Numbered from the stretch's first letter, positions 51,518-60,340 are shown. The stretch is 64,000 nucleotides of DNA from Sphingomonas aurantiaca (GCF_003050705.1 NZ_QAOG01000005.1:186001-250000), one strand, 5' to 3'. Translations and numbers: made by a program. Notes: generated from the letters alone by a model not told the origin.

Positions 51518-54027
51518 CCGGCCTTGGAAATGATGCGGCCCTCGCCGCTCCGCCCGCCTTCGCTGCCACTTCTGTCCCCGATCCCGCGATCACCACCGCG
51601 GCCCCGCTGACGCGCCGTCACATCATCCTCTTCTCGGACGGGACGGGGAACAGCAGCGCCAAGCTGTTCAAGACTAATGTCTGGCGCATGTACGAGGCGC
51701 TCGACCTCGGCCCGGCGGCGGCGGATCGCGAGCAGCAGCTCGCCTACTACGACAATGGCGTCGGCACCTCCGCGTTCCAGCCGCTCGCGATCCTGAGCGG
51801 CGTGTTCGGCTTCGGGCTGAAGCGCAACATTCTCGACATCTATCGTTTCGCCTGCCGCAATTACCGTATCAGCAACGATCAAGGGGGGGGCGACCGCATT
51901 TACGGCTTCGGCTTCAGCCGCGGCGCGTTCACGATGCGGCTCGTCATTGCGCTGATCGCATCGCAGGGGTTGGTAGCGTCGACTAGCGAGGAGGAGCTTC
52001 GGCGGTTGAGCGAAGACGCCTATCGATGTTTCCGGCGCGAGTTCAAGCCGCGCCGCCTGCAATGGCCGACACTCGCCTTCCGTGCAGCCCGCGACCGCAT
52101 CATCACGACCTGGCGTACGTGGCGAAAAATCCCGCTCTACGATCCGAACAAGAACCACCATCCTGAAATCCGCTTCGTCGGTGTCTGGGATACGGTGGCC
52201 GCCTATGGTGGGCCGATCGCCGAGATCATCCGTGCGATCGACAACTGGTTCTATGCGCTTAGCATGCCCGACTACAAGCTGAGCAACAAGGTCCGGCAGG
52301 CCGCCCACGCGCTGTCGATCGACGACGAGCGCGACGCCTTCCACCCGCTCGTGTGGGACGAACTTCACGAAGAGGACGAGACGAAAGATGGCAAGATCGC
52401 GCCGGGACGTCTGAAACAGGTCTGGTTCGCGGGGATGCACGCCGATGTCGGCGGCGGCTATCCTGACGAAAGCCTGAGCTACGTCTCGCTCCTGTGGATG
52501 ATCCACGAGGCACAGTCGTGCGGCCTGCGCACGCTGGAGGTGATTACCGATCGCTATCGCGCGCTCGCCAACAGCGCCGGGCCGATCCACGACAGCCGGT
52601 CGGGGACGGGTGGCTATTACCGATACCAGCCGCGCAAGATCGCCGCCTGGATGACGACAGCCGATCCCGGCAGCCTGTACCAGCGCGATCCCGACAACGT
52701 GCTGAAGGACGGAAGCCCTCGCGGTTATCTGCGCGACATCTTTGTCCATGAGAGCGTGGCGGCGCGGATCGCGGGGGGCACCGATCGCTATGCGCCCATC
52801 ACGTTGCCCGCGCGCATCCAGATCGCCCCGCCCGAACAGGGCGGCGAGACGGTGCCGCAGGCAGACAACCTCGCCCCGAACACGCCGAGCGGATCCGGTG
52901 AGGCGGCCGCGCCGATGATCGACCCGGCGTTGCGCCGACGATTCGAAGATCCACGCGGCGGCGACGAGCGCGTGCTGGCGATGGAGGCTGTGTGGGACCT
53001 CGTCTGGTGGCATCGGATCGTCTATTTCACGACGCTGTTCGCCACGGCCGCACTTGTTCTGCTGCCGCTGTGGGTCCGGCGTGTGCCCGACCCGCCCGTC
53101 CTTGCCGACGGTCGGACGTGGATCGGCGAGATCGTCCGCGGGATCGGCCGCTTCCTGCCGAACTTTCTCGAGGGCTGGATTGAGAAAGTCGCCGCACATT
53201 CCTTTTATTTCGTCGTCCTTGCGCTGCTGATCTTCGCGCTGATGCGGGTGAGCGCGGCTCTGGAGCTGACGCTTCGCGACAGGACGCGCTCGATATGGGC
53301 GGACACACTCGCGCGTATACCGACGGCGAACGACGCCGCGGTCGGAGCGCCCGCTCCCCGGCTGCGCACCGCGCGCGCGTATCAGCGGTTGATGCAATCG
53401 GCGAAGTGGACGTTGCTCCCCGGCCTGATCGGCGCGCTGATGCTCGCGGCGCTGCTGTGGCTCGCGGCAGGGCTTGTTACGCAGGTGCGCCTGCCGACTT
53501 TCGAAAGCGACGGTACGCTGTGCGCCAGTCCTGGTCCGGTCGCGCCGCTCGTCGCTGTCCGGCTGGACTTCGAACCAAGTAGGACCTGCGTTCCCGCCAA
53601 GCGATCGGTGACGCGGAATCATCGCTATGCGCTGGACCTGACGATCGGAGAGGCGTGGTCGGACGGCAAAACAGCCGCTACGCCCGTCGGCTTGGCAGCG
53701 GATGAGTTGCCTCGGGGCGTCGGCTATCTGGGCGTGCCGCTGCGCCGGGTGGTCAATGCGGGCTATCTGCAACCCGCCTATCTGATCCGGTCGCCACGCC
53801 TCTGGTGGCAATTGCGCGGATCCATATTCATCGCCCCGCTCTATTTCGCCCGCGATCCCGGCAGCGGCATTTGGCGCGCGACATTCAAAGCACCGCGCGA
53901 CGGCGAGCTGTTCCTGTTCGCTAACGACGCCGTTCCGCCGTTCGGACAGGTCGACCGATTCTACCGCGGCGGCCGGGGCGCAAATGCGGGATCGGCAACT
54001 ATCACGATAACGTCCGATGGCGATTGA
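51514..54027 (+). CDS. DUF2235 (Tle1-like) hydrolase with membrane segments and C-terminal domain
   Basis: 837 residues. The N-terminal ~350 residues are a DUF2235 alpha/beta hydrolase: RRHIILFSDGTGNSS (34-48), nucleophile elbow YGFGFSRGAF with Ser135, an acid in GVWDTVAAYG, and a His in FAGMHADVGGGY. Tle1-type T6SS phospholipases share this domain. After a polar linker come three to four membrane helices (IVYFTTLFATAALVLLPLWV near 505, FYFVVLALLIFALMRVSAAL near 570, and LLPGLIGALMLAALLWLAAG near 635) and a C-terminal beta-rich domain of ~170 residues, probably outside. A G8 tract at 51883-51890 encodes QGGG (123-126) just before the active site; a one-base change would truncate the protein. 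Confidence 0.9.
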   Translation: MTGLGNDAALAAPPAFAATSVPDPAITTAAPLTRRHIILFSDGTGNSSAKLFKTNVWRMYEALDLGPAAADREQQLAYYDNGVGTSAFQPLAILSGVFGFGLKRNILDIYRFACRNYRISNDQGGGDRIYGFGFSRGAFTMRLVIALIASQGLVASTSEEELRRLSEDAYRCFRREFKPRRLQWPTLAFRAARDRIITTWRTWRKIPLYDPNKNHHPEIRFVGVWDTVAAYGGPIAEIIRAIDNWFYALSMPDYKLSNKVRQAAHALSIDDERDAFHPLVWDELHEEDETKDGKIAPGRLKQVWFAGMHADVGGGYPDESLSYVSLLWMIHEAQSCGLRTLEVITDRYRALANSAGPIHDSRSGTGGYYRYQPRKIAAWMTTADPGSLYQRDPDNVLKDGSPRGYLRDIFVHESVAARIAGGTDRYAPITLPARIQIAPPEQGGETVPQADNLAPNTPSGSGEAAAPMIDPALRRRFEDPRGGDERVLAMEAVWDLVWWHRIVYFTTLFATAALVLLPLWVRRVPDPPVLADGRTWIGEIVRGIGRFLPNFLEGWIEKVAAHSFYFVVLALLIFALMRVSAALELTLRDRTRSIWADTLARIPTANDAAVGAPAPRLRTARAYQRLMQSAKWTLLPGLIGALMLAALLWLAAGLVTQVRLPTFESDGTLCASPGPVAPLVAVRLDFEPSRTCVPAKRSVTRNHRYALDLTIGEAWSDGKTAATPVGLAADELPRGVGYLGVPLRRVVNAGYLQPAYLIRSPRLWWQLRGSIFIAPLYFARDPGSGIWRATFKAPRDGELFLFANDAVPPFGQVDRFYRGGRGANAGSATITITSDGD
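51883..51890 (+). repeat. G8 homopolymer inside the DUF2235 gene
   Basis: Encodes part of NDQGGGDRIY at residues 121-130, upstream of the catalytic Ser135. Slippage would put the active site out of frame. Confidence 0.8.
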
Positions 54028-54559
54028 GCCGGCGACGGGCGAAGCGCGTCGGTCCTTCCTGTCGGGACGCGCGGTCGACGTACCAGAGACGCGCTACAAG
54101 GCCGATTTTGAACTTCTGGATCGCTACCTTGGCTTTTCGTCCGAACTGCTGCGTATGGCGCTGGCCGGGATGGCCGCGTTCGGCGCGATCGTTGGGCTGC
54201 TGACGAACAACGGGGAGTTCGGGCGGCCGCTCCACGGCCGGGCGTTCGTCGTAATCGCGGCGCTCGCGCTGTCGATGCTGGCGATGTCCGCCGGCTGCGC
54301 GCTGCTGCATCGCTACCTGGCGTCGGACGGGATGTTCCATCACCTACGCTCGGCCAAATACCTCGTCGTGCAGGGCGATGAAGATGTCCAGCACGACAAA
54401 AGCGCGTTAGCCGGTCTGTCCGCTAGGGTGGAAGCCGACGAGGCGATGCGCAACGCGCGATACAACTGGGCGGGTGGGATCCTGTTCGCCTCGGGCGGGT
54501 TCTTGATGGCAGGCGTCGTCCTACTCGGTGCGTCAGTCGTGGTCGTACTGACCTTGTGA
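54017..54559 (+). CDS. hypothetical membrane protein, 180 aa
   Basis: Overlaps the end of the DUF2235 gene by eleven bases. It has three membrane helices: residues 43-65 (ELLRMALAGMAAFGAIVGLL), 75-97 (RAFVVIAALALSMLAMSAGC) and 152-178 (AGGILFASGGFLMAGVVLLG), with a charged loop between (SARVEADEAMRNARYNW). It may partner with, or protect against, the hydrolase encoded just before it. Not recognised. Confidence 0.8.
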   Translation: MAIEPATGEARRSFLSGRAVDVPETRYKADFELLDRYLGFSSELLRMALAGMAAFGAIVGLLTNNGEFGRPLHGRAFVVIAALALSMLAMSAGCALLHRYLASDGMFHHLRSAKYLVVQGDEDVQHDKSALAGLSARVEADEAMRNARYNWAGGILFASGGFLMAGVVLLGASVVVVLTL

Positions 54560-55085
54560 CAAGTCGGCTTGAGTTTTTAATCCCACGGTTTGATGGTGCA
54601 ATCCGGTCGTTGGAATACAGGGGGGCCGCGTGGGGTAGGTTCGTCACGGTAGCACTACGACTACACACACAGCTCGAGCAGCAATAAAGCGATCGCAAGC
54701 TTCGCGCGCGACGCTAAGTCTGCGCGCTTCGCCCATTCCAGTATCAGACCCACCCGGCCGGTCCCGTAAACAGCGTGATTGTCAGCACCTGCGACTAGAC
54801 TGACCCATAAGTCGCCATTCGGCCGGCCCTATCCGCTCCCCGAAACCCGCCGTTCATTCACAATCTGATTTCGGCTTGTATCGTCCGAGTTTGACCCGTT
54901 GCTCTTCTGCGACAGCTTCCGGTTGGCTTTCAGGCGTCATGCCCGGACTGGCGACCTGAGAAGGGCAATAGTGATGGAAACCGGACCGGCTGCTTTCGGG
55001 AGGGCGGGTGGCGATAGCCGACAAGGGGCAGCTGCTGTCTTTCCCGCGAAGGATGGTAAAATGAGAATGGTCGCGTGCTCCCCGT
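54560..55085. other. 526-base gap with repeat modules
   Basis: Left module at 54801-54862 and right module at 54978-55027 of the dispersed repeat; 54560-54800 shows nothing. The minus-strand frames here are not supported. Confidence 0.55.
54801..55027 (+). repeat. dispersed repeat, left and right modules
   Basis: TGACCCATAAGTCGCCATTC, CCCTATCCGCTCCCCGAAAC, CCGCCGTTCATTCACAATC; then about 115 bases on, GGAAACCGGACCGGCTGCTT, TCGGGAGGGCGGGTGGCGAT, AGCCGACA. Same block order as 26601-26768. Confidence 0.75.
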
Positions 55086-55622
55086 TCACCCTTGGATGAG
55101 CGTATCGATAAGCCGATCGTCAGCAGGCAGTTGGCCATCAAGCATCAGCATGGCGAGACCGTGGACGAGCGACCAAGCCCGTAGCGCGTCATTTTCTGAC
55201 TGATCCGGGCCAGCATCCCTTGGCGAAGCCGCGGCGGCATTGGCCCGCAACATGCGCAACGCCTCTACTTCACCTGTCGCTTGGAGCTGCGCGGACGAGG
55301 TGAAGATCAACCGGAAGATGGCCGGATTGGCGAGCGCAAACCGCACATAGGCCCGACCGGTCGCCGCGAATGAGGCGGCGCCTTCCTTGCCGCTGGCGGC
55401 ATCTCGCTGGGCAGTAGCGAGCCGCTCCAGCCCCTCGCGGGCAAGGGCCCGCATCAGCGCCGCCTTGTCGGGGAAGTGCCGGTAAACCGAGGTCGCAGAG
55501 ACCCCAACCTCGCGCGCCATCTCCCGCAGCGACACGCCTTCCACGTCCCGTTCGGCGAGCAGCCGCAAGCCGACCTCGATCAGCGCTGCGCGCAGGTCAC
55601 CATGATGATAGCGCTTTTCCAT
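55086..55622 (-). CDS. TetR-family repressor (WHG C-terminal type)
   Basis: 178 residues. It starts MEKRYHHGDLRAALIEVGLR, the YHHGDLR opening typical of the TetR group with a WHG ligand domain; HTH at about 25-50 (VSLREMAREVGVSATSVYRH). The C-terminal part contains RAYVRFALANPAIFRLIF. ATG 55622 lies at the edge of the inverted-repeat operator at 55622-55664, so it should repress itself and the divergent carotenoid-oxygenase operon. Confidence 0.93.
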   Translation of the reverse strand: MEKRYHHGDLRAALIEVGLRLLAERDVEGVSLREMAREVGVSATSVYRHFPDKAALMRALAREGLERLATAQRDAASGKEGAASFAATGRAYVRFALANPAIFRLIFTSSAQLQATGEVEALRMLRANAAAASPRDAGPDQSENDALRAWSLVHGLAMLMLDGQLPADDRLIDTLIQG

Positions 55623-55664
55623 GTTGACACCGTTACCTTCTCACCTATGATCACGGTGTAAACA
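55622..55664 (+). promoter_or_regulatory. TetR operator enclosing a sigma70-type promoter
   Basis: The arms TGTTGACACCGT (55622-55633) and ACGGTGTAAACA (55653-55664) are inverted repeats with one mismatch, 19 bases apart. TTGACA (55624-55629) and TATGAT (55646-55651) are spaced by 16 bases, a near-ideal -35/-10 pair for the carotenoid-oxygenase gene starting at 55677. A TetR dimer on the arms would block it. Confidence 0.8.
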
Positions 55665-55676
55665 TTGGAGGCGGGC

Positions 55677-57077
55677 ATGGCTAGCGTTCTGGCGACAATA
55701 GATGACGGTGAGGTCGAGGAGGGGCAGCGGACGGCGCATCGCTTCCTGACGGGCATCCATCGTCCGATGGAGCAGGAACTGACGCTGACCGAGCTGGAGG
55801 TGCGTGGCACCATTCCGCAAACTCTCTGCGGTCGCTATTTGCGCACCGGGCCGAATCCGATTGCGCCCGATCCCGCTTCCTATCACTGGTTCACGGGCGA
55901 CGGCATGGTGCATGGCCTGGCGATCCGCGACGGCAAGGCGTTGTGGTACCGAAATCGCTGGATCGGATCGCACGCCAATGCAGCTGCTCGCGGTACGACC
56001 CCGGCACCGGGGCCGCGTCATGGTCCCAGCGATACGGTGAACACCAACGTCGTCGATCTGGCCGGGCGCGTGTTTGCGGTGGTGGAGGGCGGGAGCTACC
56101 CCGTCGCATTGTCCGAGACGCTGGACGAGCAGCACTATGACGATTTTGGCGGATCACTGGCTGGCGCGTTCACCGCGCATCCGCACCGCGACCCTCTGAC
56201 CGGCGAGCATCACGGCATCTGTTACGAGGGACGCTGTCCCAACGAAATCCGCCACGTCGTGCTCGATGCCACGGGCACGGTGGTGCGCCAGGAGCCGATC
56301 GCGGTGGAGCACGGCCCGATGATCCACGACTGTGCGATCACCGCGCGCTACGTAATCATTCTCGACCTGCCGGTGACCTTCTCGCTGGCGGCCCACTTGG
56401 CGGGCCAACCGCTACCCTATGCTTGGAATTCGGCGCATCGTGCCCGCGTCGGGCTGATGCCGAAGGGCAGTGACCAGCACGCCATCATCTGGTGCGACGT
56501 CGATCCTGCCTATGTCTTTCATGTCGCCAACGCCTTCGACCTGCCTGACGGGCTGGTGGTCCTCGATGTGTGCGTCTATCCGACGATGTTCGCCGGCGAG
56601 CCTGGCGGGCCGGACGCGACCTCGCGCGGGCTGGAACGCTGGACGCTCGATCCTGTCTCGGGCACGACCATAGTCGACACCATCGACGCCGCGCCGCAGG
56701 AGTTTCCCCGCATCGACGAACGCCGGTTCGGCCAGACGTACCGCTATGCCTATGCCCTGGCCACGCAATCCGATCGCCGCTTCCAGAGCGCAGGCCGGCT
56801 CTACAAACACGATCTGGTCGAGGGTGGCCGCGAGGTGCACGACTTCGGTGCTGACCGCCATCCGGGCGAGTTCGTCTTCGTGCCCGCGCACGAGGATGCG
56901 GGTGAGGATGAAGGTTGGCTGATCGGCTTCGTCATCGACGAGCGGACGGACACCACAGAACTGGTGATCCTGAACGCGGCCAGATTCGAGGGCGCGCCAG
57001 TCGCTACGGTGCGCCTGCCGCATCGTGTCCCGCCGGGCTTTCATGGCAATTGGATCAATGGGGGCAACACACAATGA
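55677..57077 (+). CDS. carotenoid (retinal-forming/lignostilbene-type) oxygenase
   Basis: 466 residues from ATG 55677, with GGAGGCGGG upstream; a TTG at 55665 is less likely. Seven-bladed carotenoid-cleavage oxygenase: GRYLRTGPNPIAPDPASYHW (51-70) with GDGMVHGLAIRDGKALWYRN, then iron-ligand His motifs in AHPHRDP, MIHDCAITARYVIILDLPVT, FHVANAFD and the C-terminal FHGNWINGG. It cleaves a double bond in carotenoids or stilbene-like compounds. Its stop overlaps the next ATG by four bases. Confidence 0.92.
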   Translation: MASVLATIDDGEVEEGQRTAHRFLTGIHRPMEQELTLTELEVRGTIPQTLCGRYLRTGPNPIAPDPASYHWFTGDGMVHGLAIRDGKALWYRNRWIGSHANAAARGTTPAPGPRHGPSDTVNTNVVDLAGRVFAVVEGGSYPVALSETLDEQHYDDFGGSLAGAFTAHPHRDPLTGEHHGICYEGRCPNEIRHVVLDATGTVVRQEPIAVEHGPMIHDCAITARYVIILDLPVTFSLAAHLAGQPLPYAWNSAHRARVGLMPKGSDQHAIIWCDVDPAYVFHVANAFDLPDGLVVLDVCVYPTMFAGEPGGPDATSRGLERWTLDPVSGTTIVDTIDAAPQEFPRIDERRFGQTYRYAYALATQSDRRFQSAGRLYKHDLVEGGREVHDFGADRHPGEFVFVPAHEDAGEDEGWLIGFVIDERTDTTELVILNAARFEGAPVATVRLPHRVPPGFHGNWINGGNTQ

Positions 57078-57739
57078 ACACGATCGTCACGACCATGAAG
57101 GACAGCACCGGAATGAACCGTCAGACGGGGAGCCGAATCGGCCTCATCGCCATCGAGGCCGGCGTCAATTTCGGGCTCCCCCTGTTGATCTACGATCGGG
57201 TGGCGCCGCATTCGGGCGACGTGGTCGCGCTGATGGCGTCCTCGCTGCCGCCCCTTCTCTGGTCGCTAGCCGAGTTCGTCCGCCGTCGGCGGGTCGATGC
57301 TCTGTCGATCCTGGTTCTGGCGGGCATTGCGCTGTCGCTTCTCGCCATGCTGGGTGGTGGGTCCGCCAAGTTCCTCCAGCTTCGCGAGAACCTTGTCTCG
57401 GCACTGATCGGCCTTGTGTTCCTAGGCTCGGCTGCGATCGGCCGCCCGCTGATCTATCAGCTCGCGCGAGCAGGTCTCGCCCGCAAATCGCCCGACGAGG
57501 TCGCCGCGTTCGAAGCCAAGCGGGACACGCCCCGCTTCCGCCGCGTGATGACGATCATGACGCTCGTATGGGGCATAGGCCTACTCGCCTCGTCAGCGCT
57601 CGCCTGCGTACTCGTCTTCACGCTCAGCATTCACAATTACATGCTCGTCAGCCCGTTTGTCGGCTACGGCTCTATGGGCGCGCTCGGCCTTTGGACCGTC
57701 TGGTACAGACGGCTAGCGCAACGCCGGGCGGCACGCTGA
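57074..57739 (+). CDS. VC0807-like membrane protein
   Basis: 221 residues, about six membrane helices, with the order typical of the VC0807 family: GVNFGLPLLIYDRVAPHSGD, VVALMASSLPPLLWSLAEFV, RRRRVDALSILVLAGIALSL, FLGSAAIGRPLIYQLARAGL. The family's role is unknown. It begins inside the stop of the carotenoid oxygenase gene and is presumably repressed with it by the TetR protein. Confidence 0.82.
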   Translation: MNTIVTTMKDSTGMNRQTGSRIGLIAIEAGVNFGLPLLIYDRVAPHSGDVVALMASSLPPLLWSLAEFVRRRRVDALSILVLAGIALSLLAMLGGGSAKFLQLRENLVSALIGLVFLGSAAIGRPLIYQLARAGLARKSPDEVAAFEAKRDTPRFRRVMTIMTLVWGIGLLASSALACVLVFTLSIHNYMLVSPFVGYGSMGALGLWTVWYRRLAQRRAAR

Positions 57740-57743
57740 CCAG

Positions 57744-58427
57744 CTAGCATCTTCTCCAAACGCTGCCGCAGCCATATAACGATGCCAGTGCGGCTGCGTA
57801 CGTTGTTCTATGAAGCAGGCGCGCCACGATATTCGGGGATGCGGGTGCTCGGCCAGCCAGCCATGTCCCGAGCAACGCCAATTGCCCGGCGCCCAGTTGC
57901 TCAGCGAGAAGGGACATGGGCAAGGCGGATCGCGACCCTTGGGCGCTGCGCAGCCCGACAAGCGCTTCTTCAAGGCGGCTGACGAGAAGCCTGGAAATCG
58001 CCAAACCCGCATCGCCTTGCAGCATCGTTCGAGCGAATCTTCGCTGCTGCCAGAAGTGAGAGATGACCCGCTCCAGTTCGGGTTCCATGTCCGGCTTCAC
58101 CGTGCATCTCGCGATCGTGCTCAAGTGCGTGTCGAGGCTCTTCGCCAGCAAATCATCCATGCCGGAAAAGTGGGTGTAGAGCGTCGAGCGCCCGACAGCG
58201 GCACGCTCCGCCACGTCGTTGACACCGAAGCCGCTGTAGCCGCGTTCTAAAGCAAGGTCCGCAAACGCGGCCGTCAGCGCAGCACGGCTCCGGCGAGCCC
58301 TTCGATCGCCACTCGGGCCTTCAGGCAAGTTCCCCTTGATGTCGGGCAAAACCGCTCTCCGTTTGCTTCGGGACAGATCGACGTGATCGTCCAGTATCTT
58401 TCTCACGCAATCTCTTAGCAGGGCCAT
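57744..58427 (-). CDS. TetR-family transcriptional regulator
   Basis: About 227 residues from ATG 58427; other starts at 58430 and 58463 exist, and a TTG near 58349 (LPDIKGNLPEG) would fit the family length best. HTH at RRARRSRAALTAAFADLALE, GYSGFGVNDVAERAAVGRST, LYTHF. The C-terminal domain is diverged. Divergent from the small membrane pair at 58446, with starts only 18 bases apart if ATG 58427 is used, which favours a start further inside. Confidence 0.88.
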   Translation of the reverse strand: MALLRDCVRKILDDHVDLSRSKRRAVLPDIKGNLPEGPSGDRRARRSRAALTAAFADLALERGYSGFGVNDVAERAAVGRSTLYTHFSGMDDLLAKSLDTHLSTIARCTVKPDMEPELERVISHFWQQRRFARTMLQGDAGLAISRLLVSRLEEALVGLRSAQGSRSALPMSLLAEQLGAGQLALLGTWLAGRAPASPNIVARLLHRTTYAAALASLYGCGSVWRRC

Positions 58428-58445
58428 CATAACAAGGAGCCAAAA

Positions 58446-58625
58446 ATGACTGCTGAGACCCATTCTCCCGAACGATCACCGCGTGGGGATGTCTTCACCG
58501 CATCCGGCATCGCCGTATTGATCGTTCTCATGCTGGTGATGGTCATGCACCATCCAGCCGCTCGGCAGGCAGATGCCAGGCATCCGCCGATCGCATGGTT
58601 CATGGAACGCTGGCAGCGGCAATGA
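58446..58625 (+). CDS. small membrane protein, 59 aa
   Basis: ATG 58446 preceded by AAGGAG at 58434-58439. One membrane helix (FTASGIAVLIVLMLVMVMHH) at residues 17-36 and a short His/Arg-rich tail. Its stop overlaps the ATG of the next gene (ATGA at 58622-58625), a coupled pair. Too short for automatic ORF calls. Function unknown. Confidence 0.75.
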   Translation: MTAETHSPERSPRGDVFTASGIAVLIVLMLVMVMHHPAARQADARHPPIAWFMERWQRQ

Positions 58626-59122
58626 CAGTGATGACGTCGTTCATGCTAGGCTTTGCCGCGCGGCTCGGCTTCGCCCGTCCTCATGTTCTGCTCGGCGCAG
58701 TTTCATCGGCGCTTGCTTTGGTCCTGATCTGCGTTGCCGTGTTGCTGGATGGTTTTGTCGCCCCTGCACTTGCAATGCGCTGCATGACCGTCGGCGGAAA
58801 CTGCGCCAGCGAGGCGGAGGCCCTGCTGAGGTTTGGCGGGTTGCAGATCGAGTTCATGACCCGGCTCGGGCTTGTCGCGCTCGCTGGCGCGACAGCATTA
58901 TGGTCTGGCGATCTCATCTTGCGAAAGGACGGTGCACGGATTGCTGGTGCCCTCGGGCTACTCTCCACGATGATCCAGCTCGGTATCTTGGTTTTTGGCG
59001 GTGAGCGGCTCAATGCCCATAGCCTTGGGCTGATCGTGGCCGCTCAGGCGATATGGTATGCCAGCGTTGGAGCGATTATAGTCTTTAGGCAGGGACCATA
59101 TGCCGTTGAGCAGAGAGGCTGA
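58622..59122 (+). CDS. hypothetical membrane protein, 166 aa
   Basis: ATG 58622 overlaps the previous stop; an upstream ATG at 58595 would lie inside the small gene. Five membrane helices (VMTSFMLGFAARLGF, VLLGAVSSALALVLICVAVL, MTRLGLVALAGATALWSGDL, and others), a Cys pair in MRCMTVGGNCASEAE. Its partner is the 59-residue protein; the divergent TetR is the probable regulator. Confidence 0.78.
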   Translation: MTVMTSFMLGFAARLGFARPHVLLGAVSSALALVLICVAVLLDGFVAPALAMRCMTVGGNCASEAEALLRFGGLQIEFMTRLGLVALAGATALWSGDLILRKDGARIAGALGLLSTMIQLGILVFGGERLNAHSLGLIVAAQAIWYASVGAIIVFRQGPYAVEQRG

Positions 59123-59201
59123 ACGAATGCCAGTTTCTGGTTAGCGCGAGCTGCCACCTGAGCGGCCATCGTGGGCGCTTGCCGCCGGTCGGGTTTACGG
59201 C

Positions 59202-59275
59202 CGGCAAGACCCAAAAAACGACATTCGCGGCCGTTTGGACACCGCTCAACAACGGACATTCGTTCAGTTTTGTAG
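59202..59275 (+). repeat. dispersed repeat, left-half module
   Basis: CCGGCAAGACCCAAAAAACG, ACATTCGCGGCCGTTTGGAC, CAACAACGGACATTCGTTCA. It shares GACATTCGTTCA with the full-length copies. Confidence 0.7.
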
Positions 59276-59387
59276 CTCGCAGGCGATACCACTCGGATCC
59301 GCACCTGCGCCCCCTTCAACTCGGAATCGGCGTACGTCGTCGCTTGCCGGCCCGGCGCGCCGGCCAGCAAGCGAGTGACGGGGGTGA

Positions 59388-60290
59388 TTAAGCGTCGGCG
59401 AGCGCTAAAAAGTCCATCGCGGCGAGGTCCGTGAGCAGATCAGGCCCCGTCGGCTCCCATCCGAGGCGCGCGCGCGTCCAGGCATTCGATCCGATCATGT
59501 TGAGCGCCGCGAACGGTGCCATCCAACCGAAATAGCGCTCGACCTCATCGGCTGCGACCGAACGGACGGGCAGCCCGGTTCCCTTTCCGATCGCCTCCGC
59601 GATGGCGCGTGCCGTGACGCCCTCCTCAACCGACGCATGGTAGCGAGCGCCCGGCTCGCCCTTCTCCAACGCCAGGACGTAAAGCTTTGCCACGTCGCTG
59701 ACGTGCGCTGCGGACCAGCGTGTCTGCCCCTCGCCGAGATACGCCACCGCTCCCGCGCGACGCGCCTCGGTTATCAGCGGAGTGATCAGCCCGGCCTTGG
59801 TGGTGTCGTGCACCTGCGGCAGTCGGATCGTGCGCACGTCGATGCGGCGCGCAATCAGCGTCGCGCCAGCCAGTTCGGTCGCGATCCGCGGATTGGCGTG
59901 GCGCGGGTTCAGCACGTCCTCCGTCGCAGCGCCGCCGTTGAGCGGCGTACCGATGCCAACACCCGAGGTGATCAGGATCGGCTTCTGCGTCCCCGCCAGC
60001 GCCTCCCCCATTGCGGCGATGTTGCGCTCGTCCTTCTTGGTGTTCTCGAAGAAGGTCGCGAAATTGTGATCGAACGCGCAATGGATCACCGCGTCGGCCG
60101 CCGCAGCGCCACGCGCGAGCGTCTCGGGCTGTTCGAGGTCGCCGCGATGGACCTCGACGCCGGCCGCTTCGAGGCGATGGGCACCCGCGTCGGAGCGGGT
60201 GAGGCCGAGCACGTGATGCCCGCGACTGCGTAGCTCTTGTATGACGTGTGAGCCGATAAAGCCGGTCGCGCCGGTTAGAAACACGCGCAT
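59388..60290 (-). CDS. NAD-dependent epimerase/dehydratase-like SDR
   Basis: 300 residues of the extended/atypical SDR type. N-terminus MRVFLTGATGFIGSHVIQEL with the TGxxGxxG cofactor motif, DLEQPETL, and AAADAVIHCAFDHNFATFFE. It lacks a clear YxxxK; instead the middle has ITSGVGIGTP and VRTIRLPQVHD. Such proteins are common as putative NADPH reductases. Divergent from an MmyB-type regulator. Confidence 0.88.
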   Translation of the reverse strand: MRVFLTGATGFIGSHVIQELRSRGHHVLGLTRSDAGAHRLEAAGVEVHRGDLEQPETLARGAAAADAVIHCAFDHNFATFFENTKKDERNIAAMGEALAGTQKPILITSGVGIGTPLNGGAATEDVLNPRHANPRIATELAGATLIARRIDVRTIRLPQVHDTTKAGLITPLITEARRAGAVAYLGEGQTRWSAAHVSDVAKLYVLALEKGEPGARYHASVEEGVTARAIAEAIGKGTGLPVRSVAADEVERYFGWMAPFAALNMIGSNAWTRARLGWEPTGPDLLTDLAAMDFLALADA

Positions 60291-60340
60291 GGGAAATCTC
60301 CTTGTTGCCGAGACGACCTATCGAGACCCGTATTACGGTG

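Noticed and set aside
51412..53811. 799-codon minus-strand frame opposite the DUF2235 gene
   Set aside because: Repetitive Arg/Gln/Asp-rich sequence with no fold signature; the plus-strand frame carries the GFSRGA active site and overlapping operon genes.
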